Position numbers and translations under genes: made by a program. Shown here one piece after another: positions 18,297-26,554 of a stretch of 64,000 nt of DNA. The first letter of the stretch is position 1. Each line of letters opens with the position of its first letter. This DNA comes from Agromyces lapidis (GTDB taxonomy: Bacteria; Actinomycetota; Actinomycetes; Actinomycetales; Microbacteriaceae): NCBI RefSeq assembly GCF_009749405.1, contig NZ_WBIQ01000002.1, positions 558,001 to 622,000 on the forward strand. The letters run 5' to 3'. Below the pieces are notes generated by a model that was not told the DNA's origin, did no database searches, and saw only the letters and a list, made by a program, of their open reading frames with translations.

Positions 18297-19066
18297 TCGT
18301 CGAAGACGAGCAGGCAGCGGGAGAACTCGTCGCCGGATCGATCGTCTCGCTGATCAGGCAGAAGCCCGACGCCGTGCTCGGGCTCGCGACCGGCTCGACG
18401 CCGCTCGCGAGCTATCGGGCGCTCGCGTCGCGCATCGCGGCCGAGGCGATCGACGTGCGCGGGGTGCGGGGTTTCGCGCTCGACGAGTACGTGGGCCTGC
18501 CCGTCGGGCATCCCGAGAGCTATCGTGCGGTGATCACCCGTGAGGTCGTCGAGCCGCTGGGGCTCACCCCCGAGCTCGTGCGGGTGCCGAACGGCGACCC
18601 GGCGACGATCGAGCACGCCGGCGCCGACTACGAGGCGGCGATCACGGCCGCCGGCGGCGTCGACCTGCAGATCCTCGGCATCGGCCGCACCGGTCACATC
18701 GGATTCAACGAGCCGGGCTCCTCGCTCGCGTCGCTCACGCGGGTGAAGACGCTCACCGAGCCGACCCGCGTCGACAACGCGCGCTTCTTCGACTCGCCCG
18801 AGGACGTGCCCATGCACTGCATCACCCAGGGCATCGGCACGATCCTGCGGGCCCGCCACCTCGTGCTGCTCGCCTTCGGCGAGGCGAAGGCCGAGGCCGT
18901 CGCCGCGGCGGTCGAGGGCGGCGTGTCCGCGAGCCAGCCCGGCTCGGCGATCCAGCTGCATCCGCACGCGACCGTGATCGTCGATGCGGCGGCCGCGTCG
19001 CGCCTCGCGAACCTCGAGTACTACCGGCACGCCTGGGCGAACAAGCCGGCCTGGCAGGGCATCTAG
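18281..19066 (+). CDS. nagB: Glucosamine-6-phosphate deaminase
   Basis: A 261-residue enzyme converting glucosamine-6-phosphate to fructose-6-phosphate and ammonia. It has ATGSTPL for phosphate binding, the catalytic Asp in FALDEYVGLP, and GHIGFNEPGSS with the catalytic His and Glu. The residue two before that His is Thr (GRTGHIG), where E. coli has the catalytic Asp141 and many Gram-positive enzymes have Asn or Asp. AGGAG precedes the ATG at 18281. It ends the GlcNAc operon; the required deacetylase NagA is encoded at 24575-25768. Confidence 0.94.
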   Translation: MAEVVVVEDEQAAGELVAGSIVSLIRQKPDAVLGLATGSTPLASYRALASRIAAEAIDVRGVRGFALDEYVGLPVGHPESYRAVITREVVEPLGLTPELVRVPNGDPATIEHAGADYEAAITAAGGVDLQILGIGRTGHIGFNEPGSSLASLTRVKTLTEPTRVDNARFFDSPEDVPMHCITQGIGTILRARHLVLLAFGEAKAEAVAAAVEGGVSASQPGSAIQLHPHATVIVDAAAASRLANLEYYRHAWANKPAWQGI

Positions 19067-19081
19067 CTCGCTGCGAACGAC

Positions 19082-19119
19082 ACGGATGCCTCGGACGGGA
19101 TGCCGCCCGAGGCATCCGT
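19082..19119. terminator. Terminator after nagB
   Basis: A 13-bp perfect stem (19082-19094 with 19107-19119) between convergent nagB and the TetR gene, carrying GGATGCCTCG in the arm. It probably works on both strands. Confidence 0.8.
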
Positions 19120-19158
19120 CGTGCTCGGACTGCGACACCCCGCCGACGCGCGCGCCGG

Positions 19159-19746
19159 TCAGTGGGGGAGCGCCCCGGGGAGCGCGGCGAGGTAGCCCTC
19201 CTCGTCGAAGTCGTCGAAGAGCTGGCGCTGGATCATGAACCCCTGGCCGAGCGCCATCATGATGGGCAGATCACGGGCGAGTCGGGCCTCGACCTCGTCG
19301 GCGGGGTAGTTGACGAGGTACCACGGGCGGATCGCGTCGCCGAAGGTCTCGCGGATCGCGCGGACGGGGCCGCGCACCGTGGCGCCGAGCTCGGTGTCGG
19401 TGACGGCCGCCGCCCAGAGCTGCACCAGCAGCCGGGTGTCGAAGTGCGCGCGCATTCCGCGCAGCACGGTCGCGAGCACCTCCCCGGGGGTGAGCGGAGC
19501 CTCGCCCTCCTGCTGGCGGGCCGCGATCTCGAGGCGTCGCTGCCCGAGCGTGCGCTGCGCGACGGCTGCCAGCAGTTCGACCTTGCTGGGGAAGTGCCCG
19601 TAGATGGCCCCGGCCGAGAGCCCGGCCTCGGCGATGATATCGGCCATCGAGGCGCCGTCGAGCCCCTTCGCGGAGAACGCGCGCAGGGCGGCGTCGAGGA
19701 TCTCGTCGCGCCTCGCCGCACGGTACTCATCGCTCACCTTGGGCAT
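19159..19746 (-). CDS. TetR-family repressor
   Basis: A 195-residue regulator with an N-terminal helix-turn-helix (about 10-57) containing ASMADIIAEAGLSAGAIYGHFPSK split over the recognition helix. The C-terminal ligand domain is unassigned. It is divergent from the membrane protein at 19856, and the gap holds two copies of CGAATGwTCGTTy, so it likely represses both itself and that gene. Confidence 0.92.
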   Translation of the reverse strand: MPKVSDEYRAARRDEILDAALRAFSAKGLDGASMADIIAEAGLSAGAIYGHFPSKVELLAAVAQRTLGQRRLEIAARQQEGEAPLTPGEVLATVLRGMRAHFDTRLLVQLWAAAVTDTELGATVRGPVRAIRETFGDAIRPWYLVNYPADEVEARLARDLPIMMALGQGFMIQRQLFDDFDEEGYLAALPGALPH

Positions 19747-19769
19747 CGGCCGCCTCTCGCTCAGAAAAC

Positions 19770-19834
19770 CGAATGATCGTTCTTGACAAGCATAGGAGGC
19801 GCGCGCATTCTATAAAGAACGAATGTTCGTTTTG
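19770..19834. promoter_or_regulatory. Two putative TetR operators and promoter
   Basis: CGAATGATCGTTC (from 19770) and CGAATGTTCGTTT (from 19820) are near-identical imperfect palindromes 50 bp apart, about five helical turns. A TTGACA lies at 19783-19788 and AT-rich TATAAA at 19811-19816, though their spacing (22) is too long for an ideal pair. Confidence 0.65.
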
Positions 19835-19855
19835 GGTTCGACCTCGGAGGAGAAC

Positions 19856-20950
19856 ATGGCACACACGGATGCCGGGCAGTCGCGTACGCCGATCGCGCGC
19901 GTCATCGGGCTCGGCCTCGCGCTTGCGGCGGTCGTCGCAGTCATCGTGCTGGCCTTCGCCTGGCCCTCGGTGACGGCCGAGCCCAAAGACCTGCCGATCG
20001 CCATCGCCGGGCCCGCCGAACTCACCGCCGCCGCCGAGCAGGCGGTCGACGCGCAGCAGCCCGGAGCGATCGCCTTCGTCGAGGTCGACGACCGCTCGTC
20101 CGCGGTCGCCGCGATCGAATCCCGTGAGGTGTACGGAGCCGTCGTGCTCGGCACCGAGCCCGAGGTGCTCAGCTCCTCGGCGTCGAGCGCCGTCGTCGCA
20201 CAGTTGCTGAACGGCGTCGCCACCGGGCTCGAAGAGGGGGTCAACGCCCAAGCCGCCGCTGCAGCCGCGGCAGCGGGGGCGCCGACCGCCCCGCCCCACA
20301 TCGACGTCGTCGTCACCGACGTCGTGCCGCTCGCCGAGAGCGACCCCCGCGGCACCGGGCTCGCCGCCGCGCTCTTCCCGCTCGTGCTGGGCGGAATGCT
20401 CGGCGGGATCGCGATCTCGCTCACCGTCATCGGCGCGATGCGGCGGGTGCTCGCGGTCGTCGTCTACGCCGTCACCGGCGGACTCGTGCTCACCGGCATC
20501 CTGCAGGGATGGTTCGGCGCGCTGCAGGGCGACTACTGGGTGAACGCCGCGGCGATCGCCCTCGCGCTCGCCGCCATCGCGGCACCCATCACCGGGTTCG
20601 TCGCGCTCATCGGACGAGCGGGCATCGCCGTCGGCCCCGTCGTGATGCTGCTCTTCGCGAACCCCATCTCGGCGGCCGCGATCCCGAAGGAGTTCCTGCC
20701 GGTGCCGTGGGGCGAGGTCGGCCAGTGGTTCCCGCCGGGCGCCGCCGCGACCCTGGTGCGCGAACTCTCGTACTTCCCGGCCGCCGACACGACCTTCCCG
20801 TGGCTGGTGCTCGCCGGCTGGGCCGTCGGCGGGCTCGCGCTCTCGGTGCTCGGCCACTTCCGCACCGCGGGCGGTGCCGAGTCCGACGCGGAGGCCGATG
20901 CCGTGGCCGACGCCGAGGCTGAGGCCGCGGCCGCGGCCGGCCGAGCCTGA
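19856..20950 (+). CDS. ABC-2-like membrane protein (YhgE/DUF3533-like)
   Basis: A 364-residue membrane protein: one N-terminal helix (about 17-38), a long extracytoplasmic domain (about 40-170), then five or six helices and an acidic Ala-rich tail (ESDAEADAVADAEAEAAAAA). This layout matches ABC-2/YhgE-type proteins that act in export. The ATG at 19856 is preferred because GGAGGAG lies just before it; the ATG at 19823 falls inside an operator. It is controlled by the divergent TetR gene, which suggests induction by a toxic compound. Confidence 0.8.
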   Translation: MAHTDAGQSRTPIARVIGLGLALAAVVAVIVLAFAWPSVTAEPKDLPIAIAGPAELTAAAEQAVDAQQPGAIAFVEVDDRSSAVAAIESREVYGAVVLGTEPEVLSSSASSAVVAQLLNGVATGLEEGVNAQAAAAAAAAGAPTAPPHIDVVVTDVVPLAESDPRGTGLAAALFPLVLGGMLGGIAISLTVIGAMRRVLAVVVYAVTGGLVLTGILQGWFGALQGDYWVNAAAIALALAAIAAPITGFVALIGRAGIAVGPVVMLLFANPISAAAIPKEFLPVPWGEVGQWFPPGAAATLVRELSYFPAADTTFPWLVLAGWAVGGLALSVLGHFRTAGGAESDAEADAVADAEAEAAAAAGRA

Positions 20951-20966
20951 CCCCGACGGGAGGCGG

Positions 20967-21341
20967 TCAGCCCGCGAGCTCCTTGCGGCCGTTGATGATG
21001 CCGCTCACCGCGGCCACCACGGCGAAGACGACCGCGACGACGGGCTGACCCAGCATCCACCAGCCGATCGCGGCGGCCGAGAAGATCGCGATCTCGACGA
21101 GCGCCTTGCCGAACGGGTCGATGCGGAAGACCGCCTTCGGCGACATGAACAGCGCCCAGGCGACGATCGCGAGGAGCGGCGCGCCGAGGCCGATGAGCAC
21201 GCCCGGCCACGGCAGCGGGAAGGCCATGAACCCCCAGATGCCGAGCGACACGAAGGCGAACAGCTCGAGGAAGAACCGGAGGATGTCGTTCGGGCCGATC
21301 TTCGGCTGGGCCTGCTGCGGGGTCTCGGGTGCGGTGCTCAC
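20967..21341 (-). CDS. YrdB-like (DUF2568) membrane protein
   Basis: A 124-residue protein with four predicted helices and the sequence pattern of the YrdB/DUF2568 family (LRFFLELFAFVSLGIWG near the N-terminus, FRIDPFGKALVEI in the middle). Function unknown. The GTG start follows TAGACT by 8 nt with no ribosome-binding site. Confidence 0.85.
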   Translation of the reverse strand: MSTAPETPQQAQPKIGPNDILRFFLELFAFVSLGIWGFMAFPLPWPGVLIGLGAPLLAIVAWALFMSPKAVFRIDPFGKALVEIAIFSAAAIGWWMLGQPVVAVVFAVVAAVSGIINGRKELAG

Positions 21342-21349
21342 AACCCTCG

Positions 21350-21355
21350 AGTCTA
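21350..21355 (-). promoter_or_regulatory. -10 element TAGACT, leaderless promoter of YrdB-like gene
   Basis: TAGACT is 8 nt before the GTG start. Confidence 0.6.
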
Positions 21356-21366
21356 CCCGCGACGAT

Positions 21367-22239
21367 TCAGCGGAAGATGATGGTGCGGGCTCCGTCGAGG
21401 AGCACGCGGCGCTCGGCGAACCACTTCACCGCCTGGCTCAGCGTGCGGCTCTCCTCGTCCTGACCGATCGCGACGAGTTCGCCAGGGCTCCGCGAATGGT
21501 CGACGCGCACGACGTTCTGCTCGATGATCGGCCCCTCGTCGAGGTCGCTCGTGACGAAGTGGGCGGTCGCGCCGATGAGCTTCACGCCGCGGGCGTGCGC
21601 CTGCCGGTACGGGTTCGCGCCCTTGAAACCCGGCAGGAACGAGTGGTGGATGTTGATGCAGCGCCCGGCGAGCTCTTCGCAGAGCTCGGGGGAGAGGATC
21701 TGCATGTAGCGGGCCAGCACCACGAGCTCGATGTCGTGCTCGTCGACCGCGTCGAGGATGCGTCGCTCGAAATCGGCCTTCGACGCGGCGTCGGTCACGG
21801 CGGCGGCCTCGAACGGCACCCCGTAGAAGTCGACGAGGTCGCGGAGCGTGCCGTGGTTCGAGAGCACGAGCGGGATCTCGACCGGCAGTTGGCCCGCGCG
21901 CTGGCGGAAGAGCAGGTCGTTCACGCAGTGACCGGCGGTGGAGGCGAGCACGAGGGTGCGGAGCGGTCGCCCGACCTCGTCGAGGTGCCACTGCATGCTC
22001 CAGCGCTCGGTGACGGGGGCGAGTGCCGCCTCGAACTCGGCGCGGGTCGCCCGCGACTCGACCTGCAGCCGCATGAAGAAGCGCCCGGTGTCGAGGCTCG
22101 CGAACTGCTGGCTCTCGGTGATGTTGCCGCCCGAGGCGACGACGGCGCCCGAGATCGCGTGCACGATGCCCGGTCCGTCGGTGCAGCTCAGGGTCACGAC
22201 CCAGTGGTACAGGTGATCGGGCGCGGCAGCGGTGGTCAT
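21367..22239 (-). CDS. purU: Formyltetrahydrofolate deformylase
   Basis: A 290-residue enzyme hydrolysing 10-formyl-THF to THF and formate. It has an N-terminal ACT domain (about 10-85; CTDGPGIVHAISGAV) and a C-terminal formyltransferase fold with NIHHSFLPGFKGANPY and ATAHFV, including the catalytic Asn and His. The length is typical. It balances one-carbon pools and is functionally linked to the riboswitch-controlled glyA-folD pair at 37098. The ATG follows TAATCT by 6 nt, so the transcript is probably leaderless. Confidence 0.95.
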   Translation of the reverse strand: MTTAAAPDHLYHWVVTLSCTDGPGIVHAISGAVVASGGNITESQQFASLDTGRFFMRLQVESRATRAEFEAALAPVTERWSMQWHLDEVGRPLRTLVLASTAGHCVNDLLFRQRAGQLPVEIPLVLSNHGTLRDLVDFYGVPFEAAAVTDAASKADFERRILDAVDEHDIELVVLARYMQILSPELCEELAGRCINIHHSFLPGFKGANPYRQAHARGVKLIGATAHFVTSDLDEGPIIEQNVVRVDHSRSPGELVAIGQDEESRTLSQAVKWFAERRVLLDGARTIIFR

Positions 22240-22245
22240 CCGCCC

Positions 22246-22251
22246 AGATTA
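22246..22251 (-). promoter_or_regulatory. -10 element TAATCT, leaderless promoter of purU
   Basis: TAATCT is 6 nt before the ATG of purU. Confidence 0.7.
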
Positions 22252-22298
22252 CCGGGCGGTGGATGCCTCGGCCGCCGAACCGGCCGCTCGATGCCGGG

Positions 22299-24149
22299 TC
22301 ACCAGTCCGCCTCGGCGGCAGGTCCGGTTCGCCCGTCGACCAGGTAGCGCACGCTGACGCGGTCGGCGAGGAGCCAGCGCCATGAGCCGTTCGACTCCGT
22401 GGCGCGGCCGGCCGGGTTGAGCGTGTAGGTGCCCGCCCGCTCGCCGTCGATCTCGAGCGCGATCGTCGCGCCGGGGACTCCGGAGAAATCGAGTCGGTGC
22501 AGCCGGGCTCGGACCGCGGGCGCCTGGAGGGTCACGGGGACGACGGCCGGGTCGGAGACGTTGCCGGCGCGATCGGTCTGCACGAGTTCCAGGGTCGTGG
22601 TCCCGGCACGGAGCTCGCGCGGGCCGATGCGCCACGCGCCCGACCCGTCGGCCTGCGTCGTCCAGCTCCGGCCGTCGTCGGCGGTGGCCGTGACCGTCGC
22701 GCGGGGCTCGGCGCGCCCGACGAGGTCGGGGTCGACGAGATCGCCCGCGGTGTCGACCCGCTCGACGACGGGAGGCAGCGCCTCGGTGTCGCCGGGCTGG
22801 GGCGTCGGCGTCGGGGTGGGCGTGGGGGTCGGGGTGGGCGTGGGAGTGGGCTTCGGGGTCGGCGTGGGGGTCGGTTCGGGCGTGGGGGTCGGCTCGGGCG
22901 CGACGCTCGGCGTCGGCGCCGGGGGAGCCGGTTCGACCGGAGGCAGGCCGGGCGCTTCGTCGGCCGAGCCGTCGTCGCCGGTCGTCTCGTCGAGCTCGGG
23001 CGCGCCTGACGGGATCGGGGCCGGCGCGGTGGGCTCGGGAAGGATCGAGGGCGCCTCGGCCTGGTCGTCGGGCGCGGGCTCGCGCACCTCGCTGATCGGC
23101 GCCGCGAGCGGCTCGTTCGTCGGCGTGAGGCTCGGCGCGACGACGGCGACCGCGACGACCGCCGCAGTCAGCACGAGTGCGCCGGCCCCGATCGCGACGC
23201 CGGTGCCGCCGATGGCGCCGACGAGCCCGCCGCCGGCCGCGGTGCTTCCGCCGGCTCCGGCTCCGGCTCCGGCCGTCCCGGTGCCTGCGCCTCCTGCGCC
23301 GCCGGTCGCGGCGGCGGCTCCCGCGGCGATGCCGCCGGCGCCCATCGCGTACTCGGCGACGGGTGCGCCCTGCGACAACCAGGCCGAGTACGCCGTCGCG
23401 CCGCCGACGCCGGCGGCGAGGGGCAGCAGCACGAGCGCAAGCCGCGATCCGACCTCGCGCGCCTCGGCGGCGACGATCGTGCAGCGGGCGCAGTCGTCGA
23501 GGTGCGATTCGAGCTTCGTGGTGTCGCGCGGCCGCAGCTTGCCGCGCGTGTAGCTGCCGAGCCGGTCGATCGTCCAACGGCACTCGGGCTCGGTCGAGTT
23601 CTTGAGGTGCGCGCGGATCCACGCCTGGCGGAGCCCTTCGCGGGCGCGGTAGGCGAGGGCGGCGGTGCTGTTCGCGCTCATGCCCACGAGCGGGGCGACC
23701 TGCTGCGGCGTCATGCCCTCGACCTCGCTGTACCAGAGCACCTCCTGCCACCTGGTCGGCAGCGAACGGAACGCCTGCGCGGTGGTCGAACGGTCGAGGG
23801 CGTCGAGTGTCGCCGCCTCGTTCGTGTCGGGGTCCTCGAACGACTCGAGCGTCTCGAGGTTCGTCTCCTGGCGGGCCCGGCCCCAGCTCGCCGCCGTGTT
23901 GCGGATCGTCGTGAAGAGGTACGGCCGGAACGCGGCGGTCGGCCCCTTGCCGGCGAGGATCGCGTCGTAGATGCGCGTGAACGACTCGGCGACGAGATCG
24001 TCGGGATCGAGCGAGCTGTAGGAGCGCGCGACGGTGCGGCCCGACGCCGCGTGGCGCTGCCAGAGCTCGGCGTACGCCGAGCGGTCGCCGCGGCGGGTGC
24101 GCTCGATGAGGGCGGCATCGGCGGTGTGGTCGGTACGCACGGCGGGCAC
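22299..24149 (-). CDS. Single-chain ECF sigma factor, zinc anti-sigma domain, TM and surface Ig-like domain
   Basis: A 616-residue fusion. Residues about 10-90 are sigma region 2 (DPDDLVAESFTRIYDAIL), and about 125-180 region 4 (LPTRWQEVLWYSEVEGMTPQQVA). A ZAS-type zinc finger follows (Cys190, His216-x3-Cys220-x2-Cys223), the domain by which anti-sigma factors hold ECF sigmas. Residues 237-317 are hydrophobic and Gly/Ala-rich, and 318-339 are a strong membrane helix. A Pro-rich region ends in a Thr-Pro repeat (about 412-450), then Ig-like sequence (about 478-541) and a C-terminal module. The GTG at 24149 is chosen because AGAAGGAG lies 6 nt before it. I infer a membrane-tethered transcription regulator that carries its own surface sensor. 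Confidence 0.85.
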   Translation of the reverse strand: MPAVRTDHTADAALIERTRRGDRSAYAELWQRHAASGRTVARSYSSLDPDDLVAESFTRIYDAILAGKGPTAAFRPYLFTTIRNTAASWGRARQETNLETLESFEDPDTNEAATLDALDRSTTAQAFRSLPTRWQEVLWYSEVEGMTPQQVAPLVGMSANSTAALAYRAREGLRQAWIRAHLKNSTEPECRWTIDRLGSYTRGKLRPRDTTKLESHLDDCARCTIVAAEAREVGSRLALVLLPLAAGVGGATAYSAWLSQGAPVAEYAMGAGGIAAGAAAATGGAGGAGTGTAGAGAGAGGSTAAGGGLVGAIGGTGVAIGAGALVLTAAVVAVAVVAPSLTPTNEPLAAPISEVREPAPDDQAEAPSILPEPTAPAPIPSGAPELDETTGDDGSADEAPGLPPVEPAPPAPTPSVAPEPTPTPEPTPTPTPKPTPTPTPTPTPTPTPTPQPGDTEALPPVVERVDTAGDLVDPDLVGRAEPRATVTATADDGRSWTTQADGSGAWRIGPRELRAGTTTLELVQTDRAGNVSDPAVVPVTLQAPAVRARLHRLDFSGVPGATIALEIDGERAGTYTLNPAGRATESNGSWRWLLADRVSVRYLVDGRTGPAAEADW

Positions 24150-24419
24150 GCGCGGCTCCTTCTGGCGTTCGGGTCGGGTACCTGAGAGACGCGTCGGCGG
24201 GGCGATCATGACGCAGATCAGGGGGTGCGCACAATTCCACCAGATTTTGCTGGGATTCGCGTCATAGATCCGCACCCGGCCCGTCTCATCAGGTGAGGGC
24301 ATGCAGTTCGCTCTCGACTTCCGCCGTCTCGGTGACCCGAAACTCCGAGACGGAAGCCGGATACCCGCCGGCGGGACCGGAAGCGCCCGGGGAAAAGGGG
24401 CGTCTCCGTTCGAACGGCC

Positions 24420-24457
24420 GGGGCTCCGAGGCGATGGGGAACACGCCTCGGGGCCCC
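24420..24457. terminator. Hairpin downstream of nagA
   Basis: A 14-bp stem with one mismatch (24420-24433 with 24444-24457) about 118 nt beyond the nagA stop on the minus strand. It fits a terminator for the leftward amino-sugar operon. The palindrome CCGTTCGAACGG lies beside it at 24407-24418. Confidence 0.65.
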
Positions 24458-24474
24458 GCCCTTCTCCTCTCCGA

Positions 24475-24522
24475 GGCACGGCGCGGTTCTGCGAGGCGCC
24501 GCGCGGCACGGCGCGGTTCTGC
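24475..24522. repeat. Two direct copies of an 18-bp sequence
   Basis: GGCACGGCGCGGTTCTGC occurs at 24475-24492 and 24505-24522 (30-bp period). The surrounding 425-nt gap 24150-24574 holds the sigma-fusion leader, the hairpin at 24420 and these copies; I see no gene in it. Confidence 0.6.
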
Positions 24523-24574
24523 ACGGGTGCGCGGCCCGGTCCGGCGCGGCCGACGCGGGCTCAGCAGCGACGGC

Positions 24575-25768
24575 TCAGCCCAACCGGCTCCCGGCCGACC
24601 ACACCGCCTGCACGTCGAGCTCGTCGCCGAGCAGCACGGCGTCGGCGGCGTAGCCGCGATCGAGCCGGCCGAGGTCGTGCGCCCGCCCGACGGCCGCAGC
24701 GGGCACCGTCGTGAGCGCGGCGATCGCCTGATCGAGCGGGATGCCGCAGTCGACGACGGCGCGGCGCAGCGCCTCGTCCTGCAGCAGGGTCGATCCGGCG
24801 ATCGAACCCCCGTCGCGGAGGCGGGCGACGCCCTGGTCGACGACGACCTCGAGGGTGCCGAGCAGGTACGCGCCGTCGGCCGAGCCCGTCGCCGCCATCG
24901 CGTCGGTGACCAGCGCGACCCGGCCCGGCGCGCCCGCGAAGGCGAGCTTCACGACATCGGGGTGCACGTGCACCCCGTCGTTGATGATCTCGAGCGTGAC
25001 GTGGTCGGCATGCATCGCCGCGACCACGGGGCCGGGTGCGCGATGGTGGATGCCGCGCATGCCGTTGAACGCGTGCGTCAGGATCGTCGCACCGGCGCCG
25101 AACGCGGCGAGCGCCGTGTCGAAGTCGGCGCCGGTGTGCCCGACCGCCACCGCGACGCCGGCATCGACGAAGCGCGTGATGGCCTCCGTCGCCCCCGGAT
25201 GCTCGGGCGCGATCGTGATCTGGCGCAGCGTGCCGTCGGCCGCGGCGAGGAGGCGCTCGACCGAGTCCGCATCGGCCGTGCGCAGCAGCGAGGGGTCGTG
25301 CGCGCCGCGGTAGGCGTCGTCGAGGAACGGCCCCTCGAGGTGGGCGCCGAGCACGCGGGGGTCGCGGCGGGCAAGGCCCGCGATCACCTCGAGCTGCTCG
25401 ACCAACCGGTCGACCGAGGCGGTGACGAGCGAGAGCACGGTGCGGGTCGTGCCGTGGGCGTTGTGCACCGCGAGCACGCGCTCGATGGCCGCCTCGCCCT
25501 CGTCGGCCGACGCGCCGCCGGCGCCGTGGCAGTGGATGTCGATGAACCCGGGGACGAGGAACCGCCCCGAGGCATCCGTCACGCTCGTGTCGGAGGTGAG
25601 GAGCGCCCGCCAGGTGTCGCCCAGCCCGCGTTCGGCGACGCTGCCGCTCTCGAAGCGAACCCAGGCGTCGGGCACCGTGTCGAAGCCGCTCACGATCCGC
25701 GCCGAATGGACGATCGTGGGCCCGTTCGGGCCGGAGGCGGGGATGGTCGGGACGACTGGGGTGCTCAC
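24575..25768 (-). CDS. nagA: N-acetylglucosamine-6-phosphate deacetylase
   Basis: A 397-residue amidohydrolase removing acetate from GlcNAc-6-phosphate (or GalNAc-6-phosphate in AgaA-type pathways). Metal and substrate motifs are present: IDIHCHG, HLEGPF with the metal Glu, AVGHTGA, HAFNGM, DGVHVHP and the catalytic Asp in VTDAMAATG. The GTG start directly abuts the stop of the DeoR gene, so it is the last gene of a six-gene leftward operon. It probably serves both this locus and the GlcNAc operon at 11214-19066, which has NagB but no NagA. Confidence 0.94.
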   Translation of the reverse strand: MSTPVVPTIPASGPNGPTIVHSARIVSGFDTVPDAWVRFESGSVAERGLGDTWRALLTSDTSVTDASGRFLVPGFIDIHCHGAGGASADEGEAAIERVLAVHNAHGTTRTVLSLVTASVDRLVEQLEVIAGLARRDPRVLGAHLEGPFLDDAYRGAHDPSLLRTADADSVERLLAAADGTLRQITIAPEHPGATEAITRFVDAGVAVAVGHTGADFDTALAAFGAGATILTHAFNGMRGIHHRAPGPVVAAMHADHVTLEIINDGVHVHPDVVKLAFAGAPGRVALVTDAMAATGSADGAYLLGTLEVVVDQGVARLRDGGSIAGSTLLQDEALRRAVVDCGIPLDQAIAALTTVPAAAVGRAHDLGRLDRGYAADAVLLGDELDVQAVWSAGSRLG

Positions 25769-26554
25769 CTAAGCAACGATAACGTCGTAGCCGTGGTCGG
25801 CGAGTCGCGCGAGCTGGGCCTCGGTCACGCCCGAGTCGGTGATCAGGGTCGAGAAGAGGCGCCGCGACCCGATCGCCGCGAACGCCCGCTTGTCGAGTTT
25901 CGACGAGTCGGCGACGAGCACGGGGTGCGTGGCCCGTGAGGCCATGAGCGCGTTCACGGCGGCCTCGCGCTCGTCGTGCGACGTGGGCCCGATCGCCGGG
26001 TCGATGCCGTTGACGCCGATGAAGGCGTAGTCGAGCGTCACGCTGCCGAGCACCGCATCGGTGTAGGCGCCGACGAGCTCGTAGGAACGTGCGTGCACCA
26101 CGCCGCCGGTCACGACCGTCTTGATCTGCGGACGGATCGCGAGCTGCATGGCGATGTTGATCGCGTTCGTCACGACGGTGAGGCTCGGGTCGTTCGCCGG
26201 CTCCATGATGTCGGCGCGCGACATGAGCGCCTCGACGATCGCCGTGGCCGTAGTGCCGCCGCAGAGGCCGATCACGGCGCCGCGGGGCACCATCGCGCTC
26301 GCCGCCCGCGCGATCGCCGCCTTCGACTCGGGGTTCTGCTGGTTCTTGTACCGGATCGGCAGGTCGTACGCGACCGAGTGGGCCACAGCACCGCCGCGGG
26401 TGCGGGTGAGCAGCTGCTGGCTCGCGAGCGCATCGAGGTCGCGCCGGGCGGTCGCCGGCGACACACCGAGCTGTTCGACGATCTGCTCGACCTCGACCTG
26501 GCCGCCGTCGGCGAGCAGGTCGAGGACGGCGCTCAGGCGCTCCGCGCGATTCAT
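25769..26554 (-). CDS. DeoR-family repressor of amino-sugar operon
   Basis: A 261-residue regulator. The N-terminal DeoR helix-turn-helix (about 5-58) has VEVEQIVEQLGVSPATARRDL; the C-terminal DeoRC domain has IGLCGGTTATAIVEAL and ADSSKLDKRAFA for sugar-phosphate sensing. It overlaps the aldolase gene by 4 nt and abuts nagA, so it is part of the operon it probably controls. Candidate binding sites lie in the divergent region 30350-30559. Confidence 0.92.
   Translation of the reverse strand: MNRAERLSAVLDLLADGGQVEVEQIVEQLGVSPATARRDLDALASQQLLTRTRGGAVAHSVAYDLPIRYKNQQNPESKAAIARAASAMVPRGAVIGLCGGTTATAIVEALMSRADIMEPANDPSLTVVTNAINIAMQLAIRPQIKTVVTGGVVHARSYELVGAYTDAVLGSVTLDYAFIGVNGIDPAIGPTSHDEREAAVNALMASRATHPVLVADSSKLDKRAFAAIGSRRLFSTLITDSGVTEAQLARLADHGYDVIVA

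Noticed and set aside
22801..22919. Microsatellite-like GGGGTCGGGGTGGGCGTGGG region
   Set aside because: It encodes the Thr-Pro stalk of the sigma fusion on the other strand, so it is a coding repeat. Its length may still vary by slippage.
24150..24524. N-terminal extension of the sigma fusion to 24524
   Set aside because: The extra 125 residues run through direct repeats and a hairpin, and a good Shine-Dalgarno site sits right before the GTG at 24149.
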